Shown here one piece after another: positions 36,738 through 51,636 of a stretch of DNA of 64,000 bases. Source of the DNA: Flaccisagitta enflata (taxonomy: Eukaryota > Chaetognatha > Sagittoidea > Aphragmophora); contig OZ231128.1 of assembly GCA_965153355.1 (NCBI GenBank), forward strand, positions 23,560,001 through 23,624,000. Direction: 5' to 3'. The notes beneath the pieces were generated by a model. The model was not told where the DNA came from and ran no database searches. It saw only the letters and a list, made by a program, of their open reading frames with translations. The translations under genes were made by a program, and so were the position numbers. Each line of letters begins with the position of its first letter. Position 1 is the stretch's first letter.

Positions 36738-37369
36738 GGGCAGCGGCCCCGAAGGGGCCGATGACCTATGCTTTCACTCATAGGGGAAATTTCTCCTTCT
36801 TCTCCTTCTTCTCCTTCTCCGTCCCCCCCCCCCCCCCTCAAGGCCCAAATCCTAGTCTCGAGACCCAAATCCTAGCTTTGAGGCTCAAATCCCCGCTTCA
36901 AAGCTCAAATCCCAGCCTTGATGCTCAAATCTCAGTCTCCAGGCTAAAATCCCAGCCTTGAGGCTCAAATCCCAGCCCTTGGGCTCAAATCCCAGTCTCA
37001 AGGCACAAATCCCAGCCTTGAAGCTCAAATCCTAGCCTCAAAGCTCAAATACCAGCTTCCAAGCTCAAATCCCTGCCCCAAAGCTCAAATCCCAACCTCA
37101 AAGTTCAAATCCCAGTCTCGAAGCTCATATCTCAGCCTTGGAGCTGAAATTCCAACCTTGAAGCACAAATCCCAGCCTCAAGGCCCAAATCCAAGCCTCA
37201 AGGCCCAAATTTCAGCCTCCAGGCCCTAATTTCATCATTGAGGCCCAAATAAAAACAGCAAAGGTCATCGGCCCCTTCGGGGCCGCTGCCCCTCAAACCA
37301 CCTCACACCAACATACACTCACATAGGGGCAACGGGTACCGCTGACCATCTAACGCTTTTGCGACTATT
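36738..37369 (-). mobile_element. Intact E-family element
   Basis: GGGCAGCGGCCCCGAAGGGG after TTTTT, GATGACCTATGCTTTCAC, a CTTCTCCTTC tract, then a ~19-base array (36839-37252) of AGGCTCAAATCCCAGCCTT type. The second arm is GGTCATCGGCCCCTTCGGGG, and the far end GGGTACCGCTGACC...CGCTTTTGCGACTATT. No TE surrounds this copy. Confidence 0.88.
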
Positions 37370-38039
37370 CTAGTTTATTTGCCCATCGGACATTGAATAG
37401 GTAAAGAACTTCTAAAAATCAGTCCAATTATCAAAAGCCCGAATATAGTAAAACCCACAGTAGAACCTTTACTCTCTATACATCTATTGGCCAGTATTCA
37501 GCTCTGTTACTGTTAGTTATCATAACTGAAATACTGGCCTCTTGAGGGCACAGCCCGACCCCCAAGGGCCAATATATGTAATGTTTGGAACCGAATCATG
37601 TTTATAGAAAAAAAAAATTCAAATGGTGCAGTTCGACTTTTTGAAATGTGAGGTAGAAAAAAAATTTTCTCATTTGAAACAACCCAATAATTTGCTCAGT
37701 TCTAAGCCTTTAGCCCATTGTTTTATATTTCACATTGAATATAAAAGCAATCATCCTTGAAAGTTTTAGCAAGAGTATGTACAAATTCACAGCACGGTCA
37801 AAAGCTGCACATTTGCCAAGCTGGTCTGACATTAGCCAAATTTGGTTAAAAAGTGGCCAACAACATACAAGTAAAAATATGATTATTAAGTTGATGGATT
37901 AAATCACTATCTCATCTTTGAGAAACAAATAAGCCCAATGATGGAAGGTATCACTGACCTCTGGGTAGCTTGTACCCTTCACTATCATGAAATGCCTTTT
38001 CCACTATCATGGCAAAGTGCCTCACAAACGCCCCACTCT
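37370..38039. other. Non-coding stretch with one small hairpin
   Basis: TTGGCCAGTATT (about 37497-37508) and AATACTGGCC (37529-37538) form an inverted pair. No gene is supported. Confidence 0.5.
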
Positions 38040-38158
<119 letters not shown>

Positions 38159-38261
38159 ACTACCCTCCATCAAGATCCCCTTTTAAAGGCCCTCACTTAT
38201 GTTCACCCACACAACTCTTTTGGATAGAAAAGTTAATGGTCCTTGTTAAACGGCTAGGCAC

Positions 38262-38304
<43 letters not shown>

Positions 38305-38624
38305 CGAAAGAAGGAAGGAAGGAATGTAATATGAGAGGCAATGATTTATGAATGATTGACCTTGCATGTTGCAAAAGAGTGAGAGAAGCTTTTCAAAGCC
38401 CGGCTGCTCCAGAATAAACGCAAAATCTCTTGGCGGAAAAACATCCAAGCATGGAGTAGCTTTCTTTTCTATTTCATATTCATTTTTTTCCTATTTTGTT
38501 TTTCTTTTCTTTCAAATTTCATCGCCTTTTTCTCTCGAACACTTTTCACATTTTCATTCAACACCTTATCATATTTCTTTTCCTCTTCATATGGATCGAT
38601 TTTCGAGTCAATTTATTTGTCTAT

Positions 38625-38629
38625 TTATG

Positions 38630-38679
<50 letters not shown>

Positions 38680-38680
38680 C

Positions 38681-38734
<54 letters not shown>

Positions 38735-38759
38735 GTCTGTCTATCTATCTTTCTATATA

Positions 38760-38850
<91 letters not shown>

Positions 38851-38885
38851 GTCTATCTATGTATCTATGTATCTATCTATCTATG

Positions 38886-38944
<59 letters not shown>

Positions 38945-39005
38945 TTATCTATCTATCTGTCCATCTATTTTTCTATCATTTTATCTATATACCATCTATC
39001 TATCT
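38625..39005. repeat. (CTAT)n/(CTGT)n compound microsatellite
   Basis: CTAT tetramers, a CTGT block at 38759-38803, then CTAT again with GTAT variants. Confidence 0.97.
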
Positions 39006-39039
39006 GCAATTTTACCCCGCTCTTACGATCCCGTCACTA

Positions 39040-39138
39040 ACAGAATTTCACCTATAATGGATACAAATTCATTGTTCTATCTTGCTTGTTTCTTTTAATT
39101 TCCCATATTGGCTCTAACAGAATTTCACCTATAACAGA
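39040..39138. repeat. Direct repeat from a pogo-like MITE fragment
   Basis: AACAGAATTTCACCTATAA occurs at about 39040 and 39115. Near 39440-39475, CCGTTAGAGCGGGATTTAAC resembles the end of the MITE at 53978-54155. These look like broken parts of that family. Confidence 0.5.
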
Positions 39139-40102
39139 TAAGGATGTGTAAAGAAGATCGCCGCTGGGGAAGCCTAAAAAGGGGTATTACCCTGCACCTT
39201 TCAATGATTTTAAAAAAAGTTTATCTTTTGAATTCTTTTTTCTTAAGCGTAAGCAGAAAGTCAAAAACAATTTTCAATGAAGGGAACCACAAGACAACAA
39301 CACCCTTCTTCGATTTTTCATCAGTTTTCAATGTTTAAGCATGTAGTTTCCTTATAATTTAGCATAAGAGACTGTTATGATGGTAAATCAAAAAAAAAAA
39401 AAAAAAAAACGGCAGCATATGAATTCCAGTATGATTTATTAGTCCGTTGAAATCCGTTAGAGCGGGATTTAACTATATCTAGGTATCTATCTATGTATCT
39501 ATGTATCTATTTATCTATCTATAACAAGAGCAAGAGCAAAAAGCTGCAGCAACAGCAAAAACAAAAACAAAAAACAAGAAAAAATCCAACAAAATTAATG
39601 ACAACATTATTAACAACCCAAAAAGCAATATCGGAGATAATGAAACCCTGGTTGATGAAGACTGCCGTAGAGGCCGCAATTAAAAAGCTGACGAACGACA
39701 ACCAAATTAATGCAATGAGAGTTTTTTATATTTTCTCTGGCTCTTTATTTTTCAGATTTTTTTTGCGCTTTCTCTTCCATTATGGGGTTTCTAGGCGGAG
39801 TTCTAATCGCGCTATTTTCATGATTCTTATCATTGCGATTCTATAACCCGCTATGTTGCTCTTTAGTAGGTCTGTCTGTCTGGTAGTCAGTCGGTTCGCC
39901 CATAACTCCATAATACTTGAGGCTTTTTTTAGCTTTTCAGCTCATGAAAAAGAGGATTTTTTTCAGCATGAAAATCATGATTTTACTAAAATGTTGGTCC
40001 TTTGCTTTGGTCTGTTGTCGTCCATTATTTTAGATGTGATTAGTTTATCTAAGAGAAACGAAGTTAGCCACATCATTCTCATCTTGTGTCCCGGTCGTTT
40101 GT
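39139..40102. other. Stretch with no firm gene
   Basis: An A-run at 39391-39409. A frame at 39540-39720 reads AISEIMKPWLMKTAVEAAIK, but I see no splice or start support. A worn element scrap (ATAACCCGCTATGTTGC) lies at 39842. Confidence 0.4.
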
Positions 40103-40467
<365 letters not shown>

Positions 40468-40628
40468 TCGTTGATTTCTTTGATTTGTCGTTTCCGTTGT
40501 TGTCGTCGTTGTTTTTGTTGATGTTGTTGTTTTCCAACTCTGGCAGGAATTCTATGTACCAATAGCTGGAATCATGTCCAATCGAATCATATCCAATATT
40601 TTGCTGAATCACGCCCGAACTCACTTAC

Positions 40629-40664
40629 AAGGAGAGGCTTTATGTCCACATCATCAGGCGTCAT
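40629..40664 (-). CDS. Possible 12-codon first coding exon
   Basis: On the minus strand ATG at 40664 opens MTPDDVDIKPLL, and the next bases are GTAAGTGAG, a near-ideal splice donor. A stop lies a short way upstream in the same frame. The peptide is too short to identify, and a match this size can arise by chance. Confidence 0.25.
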
Positions 40665-40962
40665 TGTCCTCGTTAGTAATACCAACTTTTTAAAACATGT
40701 TAGTCAAATTGTCAAATTACACTGTTTTCTTATTTCTTTACTTTTGTTTTCTTTTGCGATGAACACCGCCTGGTCTTTCATTTGAAACCTGACTCAATGA
40801 AGTGCGGTATTTTGCGCCTGTTGTCGGTTTAGACGCCGCGCCACATAAGGTTGACTGTCGTCTTTCGCGATTCTTAGGCCGGTGCTCATTCTTTTTATGG
40901 GCATTTGGATTCATAGCTCTCTTTGTTTTTGTGTTTTCAATCTGCTGACGCGTCCTCCTACC

Positions 40963-41462
40963 ATCCGTATCTTGCCTTCTGCCTCCTTTTATCCGCATTT
41001 TGCCTCCTGCCTCCTATTATCCGCATCTTGCCTCCTGCCTCCTATCATCCGCATTTTGCCTCCTGCCTCCTATTATCCCGATCTTGCCTCCTGCCTTCTT
41101 TTATCCGCATTTTGCCTCCTGCCTCCTATTATCCGCATTTTGCCTCCTTTTATCCGCATTCTGCCTCCTGCCTCCTTTTATCCGCATTTTGCCTCCTGCC
41201 TCATATCATCCGCACTTTGCCTCCTGCCTCCTTTTATCTGCATTTTGCCTCCTGCCTCATATCATCCGCATCTTGCCTCCTGCCTCCTTTTATCGGCATT
41301 CTGCCTCCTATTATCCAAATCTTTACTCCTGCCTCTTTTTATCCCCATTTTGCCTCCTGCCTCCTACTGCGCCTCCTACTTTGCCTGTGCCTCCTACTAT
41401 TCTCAACTTGCCTCCTACCTCCTATTATACGCATTTTGCCTCCTGCCTCCTTCTTCCCATTG
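40963..41462. repeat. 28-base minisatellite
   Basis: About 16 copies of a unit like GCATTTTGCCTCCTGCCTCC plus TATTATCC, with some shortened copies. The period is not a multiple of 3, so the unit cycles through frames. Confidence 0.95.
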
Positions 41463-42569
<1,107 letters not shown>

Positions 42570-42783
42570 AGATAAGGACTCGGCTTGAGATGGTTATGCG
42601 TAAGGTCGTGAGGGGTGAAAGCTGTCATCTCCGATGCCCATTTTTGATCATGCATTCCAAGTGAGTCAGTTTCAATTGGAAAAGGATCTTCCACGCTTGC
42701 TTGCACCCTCTTTCTTGCTGTCCGTCTGTCCCTTGGCTCTCCCATTGTCTTTCTCGACTCTTTTGTTTCTGTTCGTTGCATCG

Positions 42784-42887
<104 letters not shown>

Positions 42888-43022
42888 CTCGTTCGGTGAG
42901 TGCGAAGTTGTTCGTGCAGTTGGAAATAAATAATTGACTGCTGCTGAGTTGAAAAGAGAATTGAAGCAAAGTCGAAAGGAACGTGGGGAAAAAGTTCAAT
43001 CAGTATGGTGCTCACTATAGTA

Positions 43023-43103
43023 TTCACTCACAAACTCACTCACTCACTCACTCACTCACTCACTCACTCACTCACTTTCTCACTCACCCACTCACTCACC
43101 CAC
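43023..43103. repeat. (CACT)n microsatellite
   Basis: CACT tetramers with CACC variants at the right. Confidence 0.93.
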
Positions 43104-43343
43104 TCACATATCAATCCCTAAATTAAAGCTATGCTGCTGTATTGCCAACATAGAAATGTTACAAGTTACTACGAAACAGAATCGATGTATGTAAGGATGT
43201 TGGATACAAAACTTGGTTCAATGACTTGTATATATATGCCTTATATATGCTTCATGTGCAATGGAATCTTGTGATCTTTCAGTACCAACTGTATAGATGC
43301 ATTTCATTATCAAATGTATATCCAATCATCCATAGTGTTTCTA

Positions 43344-43470
43344 TTGGCGGACACGCGACTTTACACCTTGCCGTGTCGGTCGGTCCGAAATATTTCTAAA
43401 CTTGCGAGCGGTTTTTGCATTACAGCTCCTGCCCAACCCTCCGCGACTGGATTGCTTTGTATCCGCCCTT
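43344..43470 (-). mobile_element. Helentron-like element, subfamily C, internally short
   Basis: TTGGCGGACACGCGACTTTA (worn hairpin), CCTTGCCGTGTCGGTCGG, CAGCTCCTGCCC, TCCGCGACTGGATTGC and GTATCCGCCCTT. The GTCC run is only a few units. Confidence 0.8.
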
Positions 43471-43476
43471 CTTTTT

Positions 43477-43619
43477 AGTTGCGGACACGCAACTCTATTA
43501 GAGGCTTTGTCCTTCCGTCGGTCGGTTGGTTGGTCGGGCCATCACGCTCGAGTTGATAAGTGGGAAAACGCGCACCTGCCCACCCGTCCGCAACTGGTGG
43601 CCGTGTATCCGGCTTTGTT
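43477..43619 (-). mobile_element. Helentron-like element, subfamily B, tandem to a C element
   Basis: Hairpin AGTTGCGGACACGCAACT, GAGGCTTTGTCC, GTCGGTTGGTTGG run, CACGCTCGAGTTG, CTGCCCACCCGTCCGCAACT and GTATCCGGCTTTGTT. The previous copy ends 6 bases earlier, in the same direction. Confidence 0.88.
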
Positions 43620-44883
43620 TTTATGAAAATCACAATTCATCATTTGAACACATCATGCACCGTTGTATTGCCATTGGAGTCGTACCAACCAAACTAGCAT
43701 TAATTAAACAAAAGGTAAAACGTGTCTCTACCATTCAATTATCAGCCATGTTCTAACCAGCCAACCGACTGACAAAACGGTATCTGGGAATAAGTAAAAA
43801 AAAAAGACAAAGTAAATTGTCCCACGTCCTCGGAAGAGTGAGAGAATAGTTGTTGACTAAACACGTGTGATTTTTCCCCCATGGCCTTTTGCCAGCAAAG
43901 AGCAAAGCCTTGATTTACTTTCTCTTTTTTTTTTTCTGTTTCATAAAAGATGAAAGACAAGTGAGATTTGACGTGAGCATGGGGTTGTCACATCACGCTA
44001 TAACATTCTGGCTGGTTCTGACTGCAGAAGTATAACAAGGAATTGTCTGGATATGTGATTCTAGACTATTCTAACAAGCGTCCCTCTGTCGTTTTCATAA
44101 CACTTTAAGAAGGGGTGTGCGCGAATTAATACTAGTGTTTTTGGGCTTCACAAAAGCAACAACATCTGCACAGAAGGACAAGCACATCGAAAAGAGTTCT
44201 GCCGAGGTATCCTTTTTGAGAGCCCTGCAAAACTTGGGGTGGCTCTGACAGACAGGGTTCTTTTTCAGTTTGCGCTCATAGTATATGATCTCCCCACTAT
44301 CATGAACAACCTTTTGCAAATAAAGGCTAATGATCAAACAAGTTAGGACAGATAGAAAAATCATAATTATGATGTCCCGTTAGAGCGTAAAACACATTTT
44401 TATTCCCAGGTTTGACCTCAGCGATTGAAAAAATAATTGACAGCTTTTTATATACTCAAAGTGTAGGCCTATTTAACATGACATCGGAAAAAAATCATAA
44501 AAAAAAAAACAACCCCTGTTAAGCCTAATGTTACTAGAGCTTTTTCATCAAAAAGGTTTTTTTTCCTTTAAAAAATGACTATGCTCATACTAGGACTATG
44601 CCTTTGGTTTTGAAATTTAAAAAAAAATCGGTGATTAGAAATGGTAACAAAAATATCTGATGATTGATTGAGCAAAATTTTGATTTTGTAAAATATTAAA
44701 AGATGCATTAAAAGACACATGTGTAAGGCCACCTTCGACTTTTAGAAAATCACTCAAAATGGATACACATGTTCTCATGATATACCAAACGCTCAGCCTC
44801 CTGCTTGCCGTCGCATAGCGTCGCAATTCCATTAAGTATATTGCTATCTTTCAAATAGTCAGCAGATGCGCTTCATTCGACAC

Positions 44884-44884
<1 letters not shown>
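43620..44884. other. Stretch with no supported gene
   Basis: AT-rich mixed sequence. I looked on both strands and found no frame with splice or domain support. Confidence 0.4.

Positions 44885-44934
<50 letters not shown>
44885..44934. repeat. (GA)n microsatellite
   Basis: Uninterrupted GA run. Confidence 0.98.
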
Positions 44935-44937
<3 letters not shown>

Positions 44938-44960
44938 TTTACTCATTTTTCAAAATTCTC

Positions 44961-45123
44961 TCCAATTTTCTCTGATTTTCTCTCATTTTCTTTGATTTTC
45001 TCTCATTCTCTCTCATTCTCCCTCATTCTCCCTCATTCTCCCTCATTCTCCCCCATTCTCCCCCATTCTCCCTGATTCTCTCTGATTCTCTCTGATTCTC
45101 TCTGATTCTCTCTGATTCTCTCT
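44961..45123. repeat. 10-base array (ATTCTCYCTS)n
   Basis: ATTCTCCCTC copies change to ATTCTCTCTG copies along the array. Confidence 0.92.
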
Positions 45124-45313
45124 GCCAAATTTGACCTAGGTATGTGTCCTACAACCCACCCACCCCAATGCTTACAGTTTTAAAATATTTTTTCCCTAGA
45201 ATTTATAAAGCTGATAACTATTTTTGTGATGTGATGTTTTACTTTAGGTTTTGATATTTCTTCATAATAGTGAAATAATGAATTTTTATCAGATAATCCT
45301 TGCCATACTTAAA

Positions 45314-45727
45314 CAGTCTATGGACAAAATGAGGAGAGTAGATTTTGCTGATCACCGGTATGATGCTAAAGACTGAAAAAATTAATGGAAGAACAATTGC
45401 TACCTGTAGTAATCGTTTAAAATGCAGGCTTGTAATTACCTCATAGAAAATGACTGAGGACTGAAAGAAACTATTGAAAGAACGATTACTACAGGTAGTA
45501 ATCGTTCTTCCGTTACTTTCTTTCAGTCCTAAGTAATTTTTTTCGAGGTAATTACAAACCTATATTTTGAACGATTACTACAGGTAGTAATCATTCTTTC
45601 GTTAATTCTTTCAGTCTTTAGTAAATTTCTTTGAGGTAATTACAAACCTACATTTTAAAATCAGTTATGCCTAAGCATCATAACGGTGATCAGCAAAATC
45701 TACTCTCCTCATTTTGTCCATAGACTG
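45314..45727. mobile_element. Palindromic element with TAAA duplication
   Basis: Perfect 44-base inverted ends starting CAGTCTATGGACAAAATG. TAAA lies outside both (45310-45313 and 45728-45731). Inside, GAACGATTACTAC-AGGTAGTAATCGTTC hairpins recur. It shares its first 13 terminal bases with the element at 18742-19009. Confidence 0.88.
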
Positions 45728-45936
45728 TAAAGACATTATCTGATGCTACTTGATGGAGAAAAATAGTCTCTTTATATTACTGAGTTACTGCATTACATAA
45801 ATGAGACTTGTTGTAGCCAGTCACACAAGATGAGATAAAGAGATGGCAGGACTGCTTGGATTTGGGCCTTACAATTTGGATTTGGGCCCTAAGATCTTAT
45901 GTATTTTTGCTGCAAACATGCGCTCAACTTTATATA

Positions 45937-46249
45937 AACAAGCCCGACTGGGCAACGATGCGTCCGGACTGTGTCTCTGCGTGTATTGACTAAATATGTG
46001 AGATGTATGGAGATAACGATGGACAGACAGATGAAGCGACAGAAAAGTGGAGGCTCTCAAAACACGTTTGTTGATCATTGGATTCAGTACAGGAACTCAC
46101 CATGGCCTATATCAGCCGAGAAACGCGGTTTTCGCACAGGCGTTATGGACGGACGGACGGACGGACCGACCGACGGACCGACGGACCGACGGTCTGACGG
46201 ACCGACGGACAAACCCTCTTATAAAGATGCGTTCCTGACGGACGCATCT
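45937..46249 (+). mobile_element. Helentron-like element, subfamily F
   Basis: The 5' end is AACAAGCCCGACTGGGC, then GATGCGTCCG at 45958-45967. A GGACGGACCGACC run precedes CTCTTATA and the hairpin AGATGCGT...ACGCATCT, with CGGACGCATC at 46239-46248, before AAAAA. The subterminal motif is quite unlike A, B or C, yet it is matched at both ends. Confidence 0.8.
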
Positions 46250-46485
46250 AAAAATTGCTGTATGTTAGGTGGACGGTCCAATCGACTCGACCTTTACGGC
46301 AGATTTTATCGGTAACGACGATGCCATGTACATGATTGGAGGAAACGTCACAATTTTTTTCCCTTCAAAATTGCGCTGGATGTTTACGCGCATTCAAAGT
46401 TTCAAAAAAAGATGAAAGTGGTTTTGTCTTTCTCCCTCTTTTTTGTCGTTCACGAAAGAGAACTAAGCATCGAATTCCTATTTTT

Positions 46486-46632
46486 AGTCTTGTGCTTCAC
46501 CCTGCTATGTCCGTCCGTCCATCCATTAGTCAGTCCGTCAGTCGGTTAGTCACAAATTAATTTTTTTCTTTACCTCGCTGCTCCTGCCAAAATGGTCTAG
46601 TGATCTACAATATGGTCCCTGCCCACCGACCG
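46486..46632 (-). mobile_element. Helentron-like element, subfamily A, degenerate
   Basis: AGTCTTGTGCTTCACCCTGC (worn hairpin), GTCCGTCCATCC run, GCTGCTCCTGCC, TGGTCCCTGCCCACCG. The last 5' bases are missing. Confidence 0.65.
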
Positions 46633-46918
46633 GAATAATCTTCGCATAATTGGGAAGGGGAAATTTTTTTCTCCACTGAAAATCGTACAACTTTTGGTAT
46701 CGCGACAGATTGCACTACGTGAGCCCGGAATGGGGCTTGTTTATCCCGATGTGGGGCATATGGAATAAAAAGAAAATGAACGAAAAAAAGGAAAAGAAAG
46801 GATTTCAATTTTGAATGAGATTCGACCCTTGCAATCGTCCCGCGGGCGCTATGACTTATCTTGTGCTCAAATCCATTTTTCCTCTCACCTCCCACCCATT
46901 TCTCCAAAATATTCTGCT
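46633..46918. other. Stretch with no supported gene
   Basis: Mixed sequence. Nothing is recognised. Confidence 0.4.
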
Positions 46919-47221
46919 TGTTTTCTTTTTTTTTCTTTTTCTTCTTCTTCCTCCTCTATTTTTTTTTCTTTTTCTTTTTCTTTTTCTTTTTCTTTTTCTT
47001 TTTCTTTTTCTTTTTCTTTTTCTTCTTCTTCTTCCTCTATTTTTCTTTTTTTTTCTTTTTTGCTTTTTCTTTTTCTTTTTGTTTTTCTTCTTCGTCTTTT
47101 GCTTTTTCTACTTCTTCTTTCTCTATTTCTTTTTTTCTTTTTCTTTTTCTTTTTCTTTTTCTTTTTCTTTTTCTTTTTCTTTTTCTTTTTCTTTTTCTTT
47201 TTCTTTTTCTTTTTCTTTTTC
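46919..47221. repeat. Polypyrimidine (CTTTTT/CTT)n tract
   Basis: CTTTTT hexamers in two long runs, separated by CTTCTTC and CTCTATTT blocks. Confidence 0.96.
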
Positions 47222-48300
<1,079 letters not shown>

Positions 48301-48633
48301 TCTTTTTCTTCACTATTCTTTTGAAAATTAATTGAATGGAAACAATTCTTTAGACATATCTTTTTTTCAACAAACGTGCTTTTAAATCGAGTTTGCGATA
48401 TCTCGAATTTTCGTTGCATATCACGTTTTTGAAATGAAATATGTATTTTTCAAATTATCAATCTTTTTCTTCGAAACATATGAAACTATTTCTTCGCATT
48501 TTTTTCGTTAAATTTGGAATTATGAGATACACAGAAGGAAGAAAGTCATGATGGAGCTGTTTAAAAAGCACAGAAGTGTTTTCAAAAGTAATCAGTCGTG
48601 CTTTCAACAAAAAAGTGAGACATCCCACGACAA

Positions 48634-49073
48634 AGGGCGTGTTTTTAGTGACGACAAAAAACGCGTTTGTTCCCGCTGAACGCGTTTTCTCTAGAATTTC
48701 AACTGTCCCGCAAGGGAGTCAGTGAAGTGAGTGAGCAAGCCCATGAACGGAGCTGAGGAGCAAGTGAGCGGAGTGAGCAGTGCGAGCGAACAAAAGTAGC
48801 GATCGACCTAGTGACCCGTTAACAAGGCCGGATACACGGCAAGCAGTTGCGGACGAGTGGGCAGGTGCGGATATGCGCGTTTCCCCACTTTTCGACTCAT
48901 GCTTACAGACGGACAGACGGACGGACCGATGGACCAACGGACCAACGGACCAATGGACCAACGGACCAACGGACCAACGGACAGACGGACGGACCGACAG
49001 ACGGACAAAGCCTCTTATGGAGTTGCGTGTCCGCAACTAAAAACGCGATTGTCTGTGACTAGAAACGCGCCCT
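48634..49073. mobile_element. Family G TIR element with a nested Helentron-like insertion
   Basis: It begins AGGGCGTGTTTTTAGTGACG and ends CTGTGACTAGAAACGCGCCCT, an imperfect inverted pair. Its inside has AGTGAGCGGAGTGAGC motifs, as in the copy at 5904-6304. A B element (48821-49038) sits at the edge of the right arm. No clear target duplication is visible. Confidence 0.7.
48821..49038 (+). mobile_element. Intact Helentron-like element, subfamily B
   Basis: It starts AACAAGGCCGGATACACGG, with AGTTGCGGAC at 48845-48854, GCGTTTCCCCACTTTTCGAC, a long GGACCAAC/GGACGGAC run, and CTCTTATGGAGTTGCGTGTC. GTCCGCAACT at 49029-49038 closes the hairpin before AAAAA. Confidence 0.92.
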
Positions 49074-49669
49074 AACAAAGCCAATCGATGTGACAATTGC
49101 CCAGAAAATAAAAAAAAAAACAATGGGACAAACATGACAATATGATAAACATGACAACGTCATTTGTCTGAAAGGGAAAGTAGACAATCATGTGAAATAA
49201 CATGCAACCACATATGCAATCATTCCTTTGTCTTTTTTTTGTTTCTTTTTTTGGTCGAACATGTGCATTAGAATGTTACATGTCACATCATTTTGCCTTG
49301 ATTTTTACTTTTGATGAAACAAAGAAGTACCAAAATTCCTGCATTCATGAGTGAATATTATCATAAACAAAGTATATCTCTAAAATAGTTTTTTCTTTGT
49401 CTCAAAACCTCAAAAAAAAGTATATTTCATACACGAAGTATAATTCTTGAATTAATTCTTTTTTGTCTTTAATGGTGCGCCGGGTGTTTCAGCATTGAAA
49501 CAACCGATGAAACAGATGGCATATCTATTACAGATGTTGATCATTGTCGTGAAAAAAGAAGACGCAAATCGTCTGCTTGACTGAAAATGCGAGACTCACA
49601 ATTCCATCCCTATTGGTTTTCGATAACCCATGGTGAAGAACAAAAAAAAGAACAAAAAATAATAAGGAT

Positions 49670-49673
<4 letters not shown>
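49074..49673. other. Stretch with no supported gene
   Basis: AT-rich mixed sequence. Nothing is recognised. Confidence 0.4.

Positions 49674-49733
<60 letters not shown>
49674..49733. repeat. (GA)n microsatellite
   Basis: Uninterrupted GA run. The following 49734-50141 holds no supported gene. Confidence 0.98.
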
Positions 49734-49738
<5 letters not shown>

Positions 49739-50141
49739 TGAATGGCTTAATACATCCGCGAGACAGTTTTCAGTATTCAGTAGAATTGTGCGGCTCATTT
49801 ACATAATTTTATGTAAAGGTGTATCCCATTTGCACTGATGAGCATTACATCCAATTCAATCCAATCCATGTCTAAAGGAGTCGGTTCATATCAGAGTTTT
49901 TGAATTCTTCCTCGATTCCCTGGTTGAACTGGTAGTTAGATAGGCACATACATACGGACAGAAGGTGACAGACATACAAACAGATCAATTTCAAGATAAG
50001 AGTTTTAGAGTGGCTTTAGCACTGAGTGGAATGTCTTCCTCGGATCGTATGCGTTCTGCGTCTTTGCTTTGATCTCATCATGATGTCCACAGCCGTCGTA
50101 GCGCAATATTTGTGAAGATAGCGTCAGGAACATTCATCGAA

Positions 50142-50331
<190 letters not shown>

Positions 50332-50870
50332 AGATAGATAGAGGGAAGGAAAGAGAGAGAGAAGAAACTGAAGAGGAAAAACGATGATGGTGACGATAAT
50401 GATGAGGAAGAAAATGATGATGCAGAAGTATAGTTGCAAAAGAAGAAAAAGAGAAAAAGAAGGAGAAGAACAACAAGAACAAGACGAAGAACAAGAACAA
50501 GAACAGAGGAAGGAGCAAAAAAAAAAAAGGAAAAGGAAAAGGAAGAAAGAAGAAACATATTTTCGGCACACTTAAACATGAAAACGCCACTTTGCTCATG
50601 TTCTTCAATTATGGACTTTTTTCATCAATGACAAGGCATATTTAAATGCATTTGTGCGTGACTGGCTGAAAGCTTTAGATGATTAAGTGTATGTGCATGT
50701 GTTTTAACATGGTTTTGTGCGTGTACATAGAGTTGTCGGCGAACCGAATGAGTTATTTTCCCTCCAAATTCCTAAGTCACGCTCAGGAGACCTCGCTCAA
50801 AAACACAGCTGAGCACTCAGCTGAAGCTGATAAAATCGAAATACTCTGCATAACCTCTATTAGAACTATC

Positions 50871-51010
50871 CACGACCACCACCATCACCAACACCACCAC
50901 CACAATAACCACCACCACGACCACCACAACAATCACCATCACCACTACCACAACCACCACTAACATCCCCATCTCGTGTACCACTTATAACGCCAACACC
51001 ACCACCAACA
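50871..51010. repeat. Imperfect (CCA)n tract
   Basis: CCACCA triplets mixed with ACAACC and AATCACC. Confidence 0.9.
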
Positions 51011-51088
51011 ATAGTAACAATAGTAACAAAAAGACCATCGGAAACATAATCAACAATAGATAAAACAAACATCAACAATCTCCCCCCC

Positions 51089-51113
51089 CAAAAAAAAAAC
51101 AAAAACAAAAACA

Positions 51114-51184
<71 letters not shown>

Positions 51185-51186
51185 AA
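51089..51186. repeat. (AAAACG)n microsatellite
   Basis: AAAAAC hexamers pass into about a dozen AAAACG hexamers. Confidence 0.96.
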
Positions 51187-51384
51187 AATTTTCATTTAGA
51201 AACCCGAAGCTTCCGACGATGAATAACCTAAATTTGTCGAAGAGAATGAACGTTGGAATAAAAGCGGCAGAGAGACAACAGTTGTATAAGAAACAAACCA
51301 AAGGTGCGATAGTCGTGTGCTTCCTTTTTTTGCTTTAGATTTATCTAATCATTCTTTACAGATATTCTTTTGACAGATACAGGA

Positions 51385-51470
51385 AGGATCAATTGACCAA
51401 CCAACTGACTGACCAATTCACCAACTAACTGACTAACCAACCTTCATAGAGTCGCGTGTACAAGCAACTA
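51385..51470 (+). mobile_element. Helentron-like 3' end fragment
   Basis: CCAACCAACTGACTGACC run, then CTTCATAGAGTCGCGTGTAC and AAGCAACTAATAA. Confidence 0.55.
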
Positions 51471-51636
51471 ATAATCGGAAAGCCTTTCGCCTTTCGTTTT
51501 TCTTCATTTTTACAATTTGTTTGGTCGTCGTATCTCGATTGCAATTGCAGAAGCAAAGAAATTTTCATTCTAAGGTTGATGAGGATTGATTTGATTTGAT
51601 TCTTTAACGCGGAAACGGAAGCGAAGGCAGGAAGGA

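Noticed and set aside
42572-42662. Exon-like piece between a GT array and GTGAGT (IRTRLEMVMRKVVRGESCHL)
   Set aside because: The acceptor side is a GT array without a real polypyrimidine tract, and no partner exon was found.
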